From NCBI GenBank assembly GCA_903632075.3, contig CAHIKZ030005580.1:463501-527500 (forward strand): a DNA stretch of 64,000 nucleotides, written 5' to 3'. Below, piece after piece: positions 52,651-63,594 of this stretch. Below the pieces are notes generated by a model that made no database searches, was not told the origin of the DNA, and saw nothing but the letters and a program-made list of their open reading frames with translations. This stretch comes from Acanthosepion pharaonis (lineage: Eukaryota > Mollusca > Cephalopoda > Sepiida > Sepiidae). The position numbers and the translations under genes are program-made. Position 1 is the stretch's first letter. Each line of letters begins with the position of its first letter.

Positions 52651-53650
52651 TTTAAAAATGATGAAATAGACATAACAATAAACATTGGATGATCGCATAT
52701 GAATGTAAGAGAATAGTGGATAAGTTGTTTTTAGATTATCTACCAAGAAAGTGCTTTGAAATATAGAAAAAAATTAAAAAGCCTCGTTGCATGGATTTAT
52801 TATAATACATTTGGTATAAGGATTAAAGAATTTAAACAATAAGTTGCGCAAGAGCTCTTTTGTTTTTTAACAGACGATCCTGTAAACTCAAAATATAAAC
52901 GCAAAAAATCGAATCATGTACTGAAATATCCTTGTCTCAGCCTGAAACATTCATATCGATAACGTGTCTGACACCAAACCCGTTAGGAAATGTCTAGATT
53001 ATAAACTTTATACAAACGCTTTTTTTAATGATTATAAATGGCTGAAATCGAAAGAACCTTTAGCGAAAACAATTTTTCTGCTAACCTTGTGGACTAGAGT
53101 TATATAATCACAAAGATTTATGCCAATTAACAGAAACTACATTACCTGAGTACATCTAAGAGCAGTAACATCTGAAAGTAGCACATGAAATTAGAAGAGA
53201 GAATAATGACATGATGATAACCTTCCACACTATCTTAAACAAAAGGTGAGGACGGAAACTCCATGAAATATTTATAACAGTTAGTCGACTATTTTCCGGA
53301 AAACTAACGCTAACTATAAATGCCGAATGTTTCCTGCGAAATGTCAGGAATACAGCTCATCTTTATTCTCCAGTTACAGGTAACGTTTGACCTTTGGTTG
53401 GCAATCAGTTTAGTAGAATAACCATACCGAATTCCAGACCATGAAGAAAGCGATAGTAAATATCTCCAAGAAGATGTTTGATTGATACGTTTTTTACGGT
53501 TTGTAAACCCTTTGTAGTTTATTTAAATATCACACTGTTGATGGCGTCATATCTGCTGTTGATAGTTTTTATAAACAACTGAATGAAAGGTCTTCTTTTA
53601 ACAGTCAATTTACATGGCTAGAAACAATGCAGTTATTAATAAGAAAAGTT
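52651..53650. other. No recognised feature
   Basis: AT-rich; no repeat family or ORF recognised. TTTGGTTGGCAATCAGTTTA near 53,393 resembles CTTCGGTTGGCAACCAGTCT near 24,431, possibly part of a further dispersed repeat. Confidence 0.35.
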
Positions 53651-53654
53651 GAAA

Positions 53655-53875
53655 TTAATTTATAATCTTACTAATTAACCCGTAGCTGGGGGAGAAGAAG
53701 TGGATTTATACCTTTCTCCAAGAGTATATGTCCGCAAGTGAATATAACGAACCCAGCTAGAATGAGAACGTGGCTCTCCAATTAACAATTTCGTGCCAAT
53801 ATCCATTACACCACCTGCACATCCAAGCTTACAGCACCTGGGTTATCCATCGGGAAGATGTTAAGAGCCATGGCT
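53655..53875 (-). mobile_element. 5S-tRNA composite SINE, with 5S 3' end
   Basis: The minus strand starts with GGATAACCCAGGTGCTGTAA and GCTTGG (the 5S 3' end), then GGTGGTGTAATGGATATTGG (A-box-like), GGAGAGCCACGTTCTCATTC, ATACTCTTGGAGAAAGGTAT, AAATCCACTTCTTCTCCCCC and AGCTACGGGTTAATTAG. One of the cleanest copies, showing where 5S-derived and tRNA-like parts join. Confidence 0.8.
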
Positions 53876-55125
53876 GGCTACGTTCTGAAGAGACATGACA
53901 TAAAAAATATGTTTGAAATGGTTTTCTCTCTTGAGTTGCAATTTTATCTGCAGGATTTGGACGTAGCCTTGCTAGTAAGGCTGTGAGAATTCCATGTGGG
54001 TTTCAAATTCCAGGCGAAGCCGTTGCATTCGCTTTCGCTAGGCACATGCAACCTTTCATTCTCCCCACCCACCTCAGCTATCTTCAGTAGCAGAGCAGAG
54101 TGGGCTTTCTAGATTTGGTTGGAAACCTGTTAAACAGAAGTACAACTGTGAATTCAAGTGTAGTTTTTGTCTAGACATATAAATATTATAAAATATATTT
54201 AATATGAAACCTACGGAAGCAACACCTAACGTAGTGAGCATGTGTACCTATAGCAGACTGGCTTAAGCTATAAAAGTGATAGCCTTATCTGTTTATGGAA
54301 TAAAGAGAGAATACTTCAGCCGTTGTGAGCTTCAAACTTTCTAGCTCTCTTTCGAGATTGAAAGAGAACGATTTATTGAATCTACAACGGTAGATTTTTA
54401 TCGTTCGACTGTCCATCCAAGTGATTTAACTTACAATTACTGTCTCATCAGATTCAGGAAACAGCGCTTTGAACCTGTATTGTCTCGTGGGACAATCCGG
54501 GATCTATAATCCACTGTTTTATTTCCCCACTGTGATCCTATTTTCGCCATACACTGATTAGTAGAGATGTCTGACTCGACAGTGTTTTTCTCTGCGTCTA
54601 GCATGTTAACGCCATTCCACAGGAGTTTCTGACGACACTCTCTCTCCATCTGGTAAGAATGAATACCCCGGCAAAGAGGTCAATCTTAAAACTCATTCGT
54701 CGACCTTATTTCTTTCTTGTGGCCTTTCATATTGTCTCTGGCTTCAATTCTCCAGTTCCCAACGTTACATTATGGACTGCATGAACAAAGGGCAATTTTA
54801 TCTTTTTGTCTAGCTCAGTATCGGATAGTAATTGTCACATCTAAGAAGAAGCGAATGGGTGGAGGCGAGAAGACCGAGAGAACGCATGTCAACTCTTTGG
54901 CTAGAATTAGATTTGCAGGAGCTGGCTTGCCTCAACAAGGAATTTTAGTGTTGGCAGTATGTTGACCCTTTATATCTTTACAGTCATCTGAGTGTATTCG
55001 TGCCGTTTTGACCTTATATATATAAAAGTTTTTTAAAGGCAATGCACCATTGTCAGAATTCTACACCCACGGAAAATTCTAGTCAGTAGCTTACCATTCT
55101 GGGCCAACCAACACATTATCCAACT
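53876..55125. other. Unassigned, moderate GC
   Basis: Frames at 54,437-54,649 (minus) and 54,717-54,965 (plus) lack any family resemblance that I can identify. A TATATATATAAAAG word near 55,015 is TATA-like. No clear exon. Confidence 0.3.
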
Positions 55126-55139
55126 GATTTCTATTTTCT

Positions 55140-55440
55140 GAGATGAGGTATTATGGTTACTTACATTATTTACATTATTCGGACAGTTATCCTCATCTTC
55201 ATTGCCATATTCACAACGTTTCGGCCGTTGTACGTTCCGGCTTATTCAGGATTTGTCTGTATCTCTGAGATGAGGTATAATGATTACTTACATTATTTAC
55301 ATTATTCGGACAGTTATTCTCATTTTCATTGCCATATTCACAATGTTTCGTCCGTTCAGGTGATTGGAATTTCGATTCTTCAATATCTGTCTATAACTCT
55401 GAGATGAGGTATTATGATTATTTACATTACTCATTAGGTT
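55140..55440 (-). repeat. GCCGAAACGTTG-family 3' part in tandem, inverted
   Basis: GAGATGAGGTATTATGG...ATTATTCGGACAGTTATCC...CACAACGTTTCGGCC occurs at 55,140, again at about 55,268 and a third, partial time at about 55,400. The spacing is about 125-130 bp. Confidence 0.75.
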
Positions 55441-55464
55441 TATAAGTCCCCAAAAATCATACTC

Positions 55465-55800
55465 AGATGTCCTCAAGGACACATGGCTCAGTGTATAAAG
55501 ACGTTGGTTACATCCAATGACTAGACCCAAAATGTTGTGAGTTCAATAGGAATCCACAGCAGTGGTAAACAAAAAACTTGGAAAGTTGAATTAAAGGGAA
55601 ATAAGTGAGACATCCGGAAGAAGGATGGCACGTGGAACTAGAACAATCTTCCCCGATGGACGAAATAAATGGTTCGCTTCGAAATTACAATCATCTGAAA
55701 AAGACCTGCGCATACAAGGGCCGAAAGGTTATGAATGTGGCAATGAAAATGAGGATAACAGTCCGAATAATGTAAATAATGTAAGTAATCATATAATCTT
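55465..55800 (+). mobile_element. tRNA-derived long SINE, GCCGAAACGTTG family
   Basis: tRNA-like head AAGGACACATGGCTCAGTGT...GTTGTGAGTTCAATAGGAAT (A- and B-box-like), then GGCACGTGGAACTAGAACAA, GACGAAATAAATGGTTCGCT and ATGAGGATAACAGTCCGAAT. Head-on to the inverted tandem copy, as at 39.2-39.7 kb. Confidence 0.7.
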
Positions 55801-56475
55801 TTATTTAAACTCCTTGATGTTTCTCCTATGTATTTCTCGTAGCAATAATTACAAGTAATAAAGGAAAGTCATTCTTCAAGTCATAGTTTATTATTTTTTT
55901 TGTATTAATTTAATCTTTTATTGTTTTAGAAGTAGCTGGAACAAATTTTACGTTTAGTTTTGTTAATTTAAAAAAAAAATTGTAATTGTTATAAAGTTGC
56001 TGGATAAAACAATATATTTGGTTTGTTGGGTTTGTCAGAAAGGTCCGGTTTTGTATTTGTCAACTTTTAAAAATATTATATATCGTTTTTCCATATAGAT
56101 GTAAAATATAATCTCTCTATATATGTAGTTAAAAAAAGCTACTTATATTATATATATATATATTATATACAGCAAATATTTATTTTTCAACAAAATATCT
56201 TTCCGTGGCAATGCCATTGATTCCGTGCGAAATAAGAACCACGTTTATCTAAGATTATATAAAGAAATATGTATCTGACTACAGAATTATTGATCCATCC
56301 TCATGTCTGTGTATGCGCTTGCACATGTTTAGAAAGTTATTAACCTTATCTTAACTATGAATATTGTTATTATATATTATTGTCACTTCTTTGCAGAAAA
56401 AGACCATCTCTTTACTTAGTAGCTTTTTTTGTGTTTTTCATTCAGAGTTTTATTATTTCCATCTTTTATACCCGA
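55801..56475. other. No recognised feature
   Basis: AT-rich with a short (AT)n near 56,150. No gene seen. Confidence 0.4.
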
Positions 56476-56479
56476 GCTA

Positions 56480-58970
56480 CCCATAAGTGATTGTTAAACC
56501 AGCTTCATTTTTACAAACTCTCTTACACACATGGCAAGCATAAAGTTTCACTGTGTTACCCATGTTGGAAACTTGCTTGTCCCTGTGTACAATCATGTGA
56601 CACATATACATACATACATACATGTATAACTGACCACTAGTATTCGAGGATAGCCATCTAATAGAGCGGCTAGCCAATCTCTATTGCAGGCGCTTGCTCT
56701 GGTGCATTTGTGTTTATTCAACACGCACATAACCCACCTGCAGACCTTAGTTACTGTTCCTGGGAAAGAGCGTATTATCTAGCGTGATCAATAATTTGAA
56801 CAAGGCCAGCTCACTCAAGCCCTCGGTCACGTTGACTTGTGACTTCGTGCTAGCATAGCTGTCGACGACCCCCAAGGATTCCATCTACCCAGTTTCACTC
56901 ACAAGGCATGGGTCAACCCATAATACTTTCAAAAGGTGCCTCCCGCTGGGATCGACCCCTCCAGTTCGATATCAGGAAGTCTCCTTCCTGACAAATCGAC
57001 CATGGTGAGATTTGTACCCGAGTCTCATGGTCAGAATGCGAACATTTTAACTTCTCACCTACGTGCCCATACATACATACATACATACAGACAACGAGAT
57101 TGCCACATCTTACTCACATAAGAACCGTCTCCTCGCCGCTCATATCCCTTGTAAAAGTTCCATCTGGTTTCAGCCTCCACGGAACTTAAGCTGACTTTTG
57201 AGACCACACTGGGTTGATTTGATCTGCACGTCCTATAACTCTTCTGTGTACCACTGTGTGCTCTTTCAGTTCAGATGATCTGTAAACCTTTTTGCAAACA
57301 ATACATGGCCAGATTGGCACCTCATGACAATTAAGGGGTCCATTCAGAACCTCTCTCTTCAGTTCTGCATATTTTTGTGGTGCCTCATGGGAGATCTTGA
57401 CGCCGTCAGCAATACCAGCTCTGCAAGAAACCCGGTCTTCAGCTAGAGTCTCCCAGTTATCCAGACCAATATCGTACTTGTATAGTGACTCTTTGACAAT
57501 CTTTGTAAGGAAGTTTGGGATTGTGCTGCAGTCTTTTTCCTATTTCCAATTCTTCATACCTTATTTGTTTTGGAATTCTGTTATCTGCCATACGGACGAC
57601 ATGGCCCGTCCATCGCGATCTGTGCTTGTGTATAATTGTTTCCACAGAGAGTGAATTGGCCCTTTGTAGAACAACAGTATCAGGGGTGTGAGATATCCAG
57701 TGGATTTCAAGCACAGACCGAAGGCATCGTTGATGAAAACGTTCCAGTATCTTCAGATGTCTGCGATAGACTACCCATGTCTCACATGAATATAGCAGAG
57801 ATGTCATAACGCAGGCATTATATATTTTAAGTTTTGCAAATGCATCAGAGACTTTCTTAATTCTTAGCGCTACCTCATCGTCAAGAGAGAAGTGGCGGTT
57901 GAGGGTGCTACCAAGGTATATAAATTTGTCAACTACCACAAGTCAATGTAAATTGATAGCTGTATATGCTGTATTCCTTGGGCAGGTTGATACACCGCCA
58001 CTGTCTTGTCAAGACTAATAGATAGTCCAAAAACCTTACATGACCCTGATCCATGAAGTCATGTGCGTGATGAAATGCATGTACAACCAGGTCACAGTCA
58101 TCGTCACAAAGAAAGTTGCGCACTAAACTCAAAAAGAGTTTTTGTTCTTTCCGCAAACCTACGTATGTTGAAAACATTGCAAGTTGACCGGTACCATATC
58201 ATAATAACAACATGGCTGTCACCGAACGCATCAAGTAGCACAATTACAATGTAGATAGAAAACAATGTAGGCGCTAGAAGATCACCCTGTTTAACTCCAT
58301 TTTCAACTTTGGTGGGCCCCGTAAGCACACCGCCAAAACATACACAGGCTTCCGTACCTTCATGGAAGGATCACAGAATCTTGAGAAATTGGGAGACAGC
58401 CTAATTCGAGAGAATCTTCCAGAGATCAGCACGATTAACAGTGTCGAAAGCCTTCCTCATATTTACAGATATTTGATAAAAGTCCATTTGTTGTTCACAG
58501 CTCTTTTCCTGGATTTGTCGTGCTGTTAAAATCATATCTATTGTCCCTCTGTGTTGGTTGAAACTACATTCTGACTCAGGCAGTATGTTGTCAACTATGC
58601 TCTGCTTTAATCTTAATAGGAGAATAGAAGCTATGTTCTTACCTGTCGAATTCCTCCATAATTAACGCATAATTCCCGGGCACCTTTCCCCTTATATATA
58701 GGTATCATTGTTGCTTCCCTCCAATCTTTTGGCACGTCTCCATCTCTCTAAACCTTTTCAATAAGATCATGCATAAGTTGACTTAAATGTATAACACGGT
58801 AACGGAACATCTCATCAGGAATGCCGTCAACCCCAACAGCACTGCTCTAGTCTAAGGCCCTCCATGCCACGCAAAACCTCGCCCAGCGATGATTGGCTGT
58901 GAAGTTCTAAAACTAGGTGTATTTGGGGTATTTTCTCGAGAACCACAGGGTTCACTTTTGAAGGCCTATT
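56480..58970 (-). pseudogene. RTE-type LINE, RT and C-terminal region, decayed
   Basis: Minus strand, 5' to 3': SSAVGVDGIPDEMFRYRVIH, DVPKDWREATMIPIYKGKGA, SECSFNQHRGTIDMILTARQ, MRKAFDTVNRADLWKILSN (first catalytic Asp), ENGVKQGDLLAPTLFSIY, LCDDDCDLVVHAF (the YADD-type box, here CDD), DKFIYLGSTLNRHFSLDDEV, VMTSLLYSCETWVVYRRH, LKILERFHQRCLRSVLEIHW and RWTGHVVRMADNRIPKQIRY. A CHVCKRVCKNEAGL zinc-finger-like tail appears at about 56,560. Stops and frameshifts occur throughout. The coding tail is broken by inserted repeat sequence at about 56,640-57,095. Upstream it fades before a (CATA)n tract at 58,985. Confidence 0.85.
56640..57095 (-). mobile_element. Inserted repeat in the RTE LINE tail, ending in (CATA)n
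   Basis: Lies between the RTE coding sequence and its zinc-finger-like tail. The minus strand starts after (TGTA)n with GGGCACGTAGGTGAGAAGTT, AATGTTCGCATTCTGACCAT and GACTCGGGTACAAATCTC, which looks loosely tRNA-like, then GC-richer sequence (GAGGGCTTGAGTGAGCTGGC). Borders and class are uncertain. Confidence 0.4.
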
Positions 58971-58984
58971 CTTTAGCCCATCAA

Positions 58985-59008
58985 AATACATACATACATA
59001 CATACAAT
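58985..59008 (+). repeat. (CATA)n microsatellite
   Basis: Five to six ATAC units. The same motif is at 56,608-56,625 and 57,068-57,090. Confidence 0.9.
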
Positions 59009-59204
59009 ATTGTTAGTTCCGAAAAACTTTTTTCTCCGCCAAACATTATCGGAGCTTGGAAGTATGAAGATGTCTGTAAAATGATAGATAGGTGTGCAGC
59101 AAAACAGCAAATATGTTTTGTAAAATTTTTATTGTTCAAAGAATGTTCTCAGAAGAATTGACTTGTTTGACATAACAATGTAATTAATGATTATTTTATT
59201 AACT

Positions 59205-59680
59205 GAAAAAATATATTTAAAACCCATATCTGAAAATAGTCTTAGGATCTTACGATCATGAGACTATTTTCAGAAATGGGTTGTAAAGACTTAACAGGAT
59301 ATTTTATTTTTTACCATATGTAGAAACTAAAATTAATATAAGATATAACTGAACAGAAGTCGGGGATCGGTTTCCTATCATTATTAAGTAATAAACTGAA
59401 CGATTCTGAATACACATATTTTGATATCATAACTGGAAAAATAATTAAGTCTTTGCTCTTAAGATATTTTCAGATGGGTAGTTTAAATATATTTTTCCAA
59501 ATAATACGTCATTTTCTGCAGTATGGAGAGACGTTTTGTTTTTTTGTTTGTTTTTTTTGGGGGGGGTCATTGATTGATTAGTTTTCTATAGCTTATCAAT
59601 CAGTTACAGGTTATTTAAACCCAGAAAATTCGTTTAGATTGTAAGGATTTTTTTGGCGGTGGGGAGGGAGATAACAATTT
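59205..59680 (+). repeat. AT-rich diverged repeat, first copy, with inverted segment
   Basis: Carries ATTAATATAAGATATAACTG, AACAGAAGTCGGGGATCGGT and ATTATTAAGTAATAAACTGA, which recur in diverged form at about 59,890 and 60,095. Near 59,222-59,284 an inverted pair (CCATATCTGAAAATAGTCT / AGACTATTTTCAGAAATGG) forms a ~20-bp stem. Confidence 0.55.
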
Positions 59681-59689
59681 ACTGATATA

Positions 59690-59885
59690 ATTAGTCTCAC
59701 TAATAACCTTCTATCTGGGGGAGTTGAGGTGGATGCATACATTTCCTAATAGATATTTGCGCCTAAGGGAATATAACGGACCCAACTGAATTTTGATCTC
59801 GGCTCTCCTAGTCACATTTCCGAGCCATTATTCATTACACCACCCGCACATCCAAGCTTCCTGTGCCTGGTATTCCCTATGGAGA
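59690..59885 (-). mobile_element. 5S-tRNA composite SINE, with 5S 3' end
   Basis: The minus strand starts AGGGAATACCAGGCACAGGA-AGCTTGG (5S 3' end), then GCGGGTGGTGTAATGAATAA, GGAGAGCCGAGATCAAAATT, ATATCTATTAGGAAATGTAT and CCACCTCAACTCCCCCAGAT. It interrupts the AT-rich repeat on either side. Confidence 0.75.
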
Positions 59886-60225
59886 GATAAATATTACTAT
59901 AAGATATTACTGTTCAAAAAGTGGGGGTCCGGTTTTCAATTATTATTAAATAATAAAATGATCATCACAGAATTATTATATATAAATATCGCAATTGGAA
60001 AATATATATAAAAAATAACATATTAGAAATCATTCTCATAATCGTAAGTATTTAACAAGATATGTCATTTTTTAGAGCATGGACAAATTAGTATTAATAT
60101 AAGATTCTACTTGAAATAAAAGTCGAGGCTCTGTTTTCCATTATCATAAAAGTCATAAATTGGTCCTTTCAGATTAACTATGATTCAATATAATTAATAG
60201 AAAATTATATTTAAAACTCATGTGA
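59886..60225 (+). repeat. AT-rich diverged repeat, second and third copies
   Basis: TAAGATATTACTGTTCAAAA...GGGGTCCGGTTTTCAATTAT at 59,899 and TAAGATTCTACTTGAAATAA...GGCTCTGTTTTCCATTATC at 60,098 align with the first copy at 59,338. Non-coding. Confidence 0.55.
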
Positions 60226-60240
60226 AAACCTTATAAAACC

Positions 60241-60380
60241 AAGGAATTCAAAATATAGTATGCAACTAGTATATATATTTCTTTGTTTGCGTCTCTGTGT
60301 TTTGAACATGAAGGAATTCAAAATATAATATGCAACTAGTATATATATTTCTTTGTTTGCGTCTCTGTGTTTTGAACATG
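60241..60380 (+). repeat. 70-bp tandem duplication
   Basis: Two adjacent 70-base units, each AAGGAATTCAAAATATA...TTTGAACATG, differ at one position (ATAGTATG versus ATAATATG). Recent duplication or assembly artefact. Confidence 0.95.
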
Positions 60381-60904
60381 TCTTATGCGATGTATATCTA
60401 AGTTCTTTATAAAGCAACCTGGAACCCGCCGGCTGCATTTGATGCATTTATATGTGCTGTTTACTGCAATGGCTTAAGAAAAAATAATGTCGGAAACCGG
60501 ACTTGTCTTTCTGCAAAGTCGTAAACGTTCAGTTGGGAGAGAAACCAAAGAATAATTCGTACATCTTGACACGCGGATGTAAAATATGAGGACGCCTGTC
60601 CGGTTGCAGTTTACGACGTCAGTCTTTCTTATTGTTGCTATAAAGATTCAGCCATTTTAATCTTAGTTTCCAATCTCTTGTCTTCAACTCGACTTCATTT
60701 CCGCAGTGAGATTATCTTTCTTTCCGAGTGTTTTAGGTTTCCGCCTCACTTTAAAGAAATTGTTTTATACGCGAACAAGTGTTCAGTTTTGTGGAGGAAC
60801 GGACGTCTGAGATTTCAGCCAGTCAAAAGTCCAACTTCGTCTTATATGAGCCGTGTCCCTTCAGGATATGGGCGATTATCGGTCGCTACAACTTCCTAGA
60901 ATTT

Positions 60905-61800
60905 TTTTATCCCTCCCTTTCTGACACCATCACTCCCAATCCCTGGTCTGACATTCATTTGTACAAGCTCATTAGATAGATTTATTCGCTGCTTTTCTCC
61001 GTCACTCTTGCCCTTACCATAGCCTGTGAGTGTCAATTACCCCAAATCTTCTTTCTTCATTATATGCTCTAGAAATAGGGCACCTCGACATGGTGTAATG
61101 GTTACAAAGCTTGTCTTGCTACGATCAATAACGACTGAGTATTGAGTTCGATCTTCACTGGGTGCCTCTACGTTCGGCCTTGTGCAGCACCTAAGCTATG
61201 CTTGGAAAATCGCTGTGTGCTCTAGAAATATTAACTATTTCTTTCTTATTATAAGTGTCCTTTATTGCTTTCATTTATATTAAGACTTCTTCATTGCCCA
61301 CATATTCGGTTCAGGGTATCCTCAGCATCCTTCTGTAGAACCACATTTTATTTTCTCGCATATATTCTTCATCTGTGAGGAGATTGTCTCGCATTTGAAG
61401 CTATATTGAAGGACTGATAATATCACAAGAGTTCAGTATTCTTTTCTTTGTTACTAAAGAGATTTTCCCGTTTCTTGATACATTTCTTAACTTTTAGAAG
61501 GCATCTTTTAATATTCCATTGCGCTCTCGCATTTCAATGCCACATTTCCCGCTCTTTGTTAAAACTCTTCTAGATATTTGCATTTTGGGACTTGCTTCAT
61601 TTGGGTGTTTCCAATTCCTAGTTTGCATCTTGAGTAACTATTCTTTCTGACAAACGTACATTCTGACTTTTTATAATTGGTGTTATTCTTGATTTTCTTT
61701 AACACCTTCCGTAGGTGTTCTTGTATCAACACTGTCAAATCAATCTACTAAATCCCCCACAAAAATATTGTTGCATCACATTTCCTTATTAATGCTGCGA
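60905..61800 (-). pseudogene. LINE D RT C-terminal region, holding a SINE
   Basis: Minus strand, 5' to 3': KKSECTFVRKNSYS-like block near 61,650, CKLGIGNTQMKQVPKCKYLE, then the FYRRMLRI-type block (reverse of TCCTCAGCATCCTTCTGTAG at 61,318), SINE insertion, and LTLTGYGKGKSDGEKQRI near 61,010. This copy keeps more upstream sequence than others here. Frameshifts and stops throughout. Confidence 0.7.
61078..61217 (+). mobile_element. tRNA-derived SINE (~140 bp) with 13-bp target duplication
   Basis: Flanked by TGCTCTAGAAATA at 61,065-61,077 and 61,218-61,230. Head GGGCACCTCGACATGGTGTA, ATGGTTACAAAGCTTGTC, TGAGTTCGATCTTCACTGGG and TGCCTC: the GGCACC/GGGTGCC ends could pair as a tRNA acceptor stem. 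Tail CACCTAAGCTATGCTTGGAA. Same family as 25,942-26,080. Both copies chose LINE D as host sequence. Confidence 0.85.
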
Positions 61801-62019
61801 TGTGTCATACAGAAACAAAAGTATTTTTTAAATCAATCTTTCTTCAGGACGGTAGCCGATCATGTTTCTCCACAGAGAGAAGTTCATTATCATCGTAGTG
61901 CTTGAAAAAAAATCTCCACGGCATTTTCTGAGTAGAAGCATTTTCTCAAACTTTCAGCACAATTTTATTTTTTTCGTAATTATGAGTAAAGGCGTATTAT
62001 ACATGGGGAATTACGATAC

Positions 62020-62266
62020 TGATGTGTTTTTTTATCAAAAATATATTAATGGTATTTTTACTATAAAAATGTATTTTTATTCGTTCATAGTGTTTTGGCA
62101 TTAGTTTAGGGACTCACTATTTGCCCATAGCTGGGGCCCTTAAAGGTGCTACTACACCGAATCAGGTTGGACGTGGGAACAACAGCAATTAAAGGTGGAT
62201 CCATCTTCCGCAAAACCTCCCGATCCTTGCTGTCAGATGTAGTTTATCATAATACCCAGGACGAAT
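62020..62266 (+). mobile_element. Unclassified element copy 3, left-truncated
   Basis: Contains minisatellite-like ATTAATGGTATTTTTACTAT, the core CTATTTGCCCATAGCTGGGG, AAAGGTGCTACTACACCG, GGGAACAACAGCAATTAAAG and the end GTAGTTTATCATAATACCCA-GGACG. The left part (GGCGTATCAAC region) is missing and no target duplication can be set. Confidence 0.75.
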
Positions 62267-62309
62267 CAGCAATTGATCAAGATCTACATTAGACTAATTA
62301 AACGTATAT

Positions 62310-62690
62310 AAGATTTTGAAGAATTTGCATTTTAATATAATGAATCTTCCCAGTAACAGCCAGCAATTTATTTACTTCAGCGTGTTATAGTTCCGACATA
62401 GAGGTTTTACTAGCTTCCCACTGACCTACTTCTTTCATATAATTTGTCACTTTCATCTAATTTCAATCTTCACACTTGACCGTAGATTTTCGATCGGGTT
62501 TAGATCGGGACATGGTTGTGGCCATACTATTATTTTCCCTCGTGTAAATTCTTTTGCACTAAAAAAAAAAAACCCAAAATACACTGGCAACCTTAAATAT
62601 ATGTGAAGGAGCAATGCCCTGCATAAATACACACTTAAAAAACAGATTGCCAGACATACAATATTACAGCGTGCTATTCAAAATCTGCAA
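62310..62690 (-). pseudogene. Tc1-like transposase relic, catalytically dead
   Basis: The minus strand reads FKCVFMQGIAPSHIFKVASV, where the Tc1 block MQDNAPCH has Gly instead of the catalytic Asp. After a T-run slip and frame change, KEFTRGKIIVWPQPCPDLNP and IENLRSSVKIE follow, with the third catalytic residue Glu kept. TACAGCGTGCTATTCAAAAT at 62,665 resembles a Tc1 terminus. The other end was not identified. Confidence 0.75.
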
Positions 62691-62699
62691 TAAATATTA

Positions 62700-63540
62700 G
62701 CACAAGGTTCTAAACATTTGTAAAAAGACGAAACAAAACAACAAAATCAGTCTTTCAGTGTCTATGTGTGAGTGTAGGTGTTCATTGTGTGCTTGTTTAT
62801 CTCTTTCTCCTAGTCGTTCTTTTTTCATTGTCTGTCCATCAAGTCCATTAACTTTTTTTTCTATTTTTTATCATTATTTGCTATTTTGTTTTTTTGCTTA
62901 GATGTGTCTGTGTGAGCATAGAACATAGTAATACCATCGTTCTTAGTTAGTTTTTTTTGTCCTTATGTGTAGATTTTGATTTTTTCCATATTCCCTTCTT
63001 TGATTCATCAGTTTGGAATTCCGCTCCGAACTTTTCTATGTTGTGTTGTATTGTTTACAACACAACATTCTACGCCAACAACATTCTACGCAACCCATGC
63101 TAGGAGTTCATGGTCACTGCGCTAAATTGCATTACCCCTTCGTTCTAGGGAGTTCTTGGGCGATGGTCTCGATTCACGCCTACGTTGTATCTTCTCTCTC
63201 ACTCGTCTTCTCTCGGACGGAGATCGCTAGTTGTTGTGATCCGAGATGGAAAGAATTTCCACACAGAGAATTTTAACTTGTTCCCTCTGCACTGAATAAG
63301 CGTTTCCAGACACGTAAGAAACACGTCTACATTGTTCGACGCTTTAGACTCGATACCCTGCAAAAACCTTTTTTTTATCTACTTCCTTTGTTTTGTCTAG
63401 TATCTGATCTCAAAAGTCAACCTCACCTCTTTCAACTGATATTACGGAAATATATTCCATCCGTTTGGCATGAATATGAGTGACGTACACGGCGTCGGTT
63501 GAAACGGACTATACACATGTGGTAACTTTGGATTTTTCTG
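62700..63540. other. Unassigned; small inverted repeat
   Basis: T-rich up to 63,000, then GC-richer. TGTTGTGTTG...CAACACAACA at 63,040-63,068 is a perfect 10-bp inverted repeat around 9 bases, and AACATTCTACGC occurs twice just after it. The frame at 63,013-63,276 matches no family that I know. Confidence 0.35.
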
Positions 63541-63547
63541 TTGTCTA

Positions 63548-63594
63548 ATAATAATAATAATAATAATAATAATATATATATATATATATATATG
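63548..63594. repeat. (AAT)n-(AT)n microsatellite
   Basis: Eight ATA units run into TA repeat. From 63,600 to the end the sequence is AT-rich, without a recognised feature. Confidence 0.95.

Noticed and set aside
56936..57121. Plus-strand frame across 56.9-57.1 kb as a gene
   Set aside because: It crosses a (CATA)n tract and repeat sequence inserted in a minus-strand LINE; no motif.
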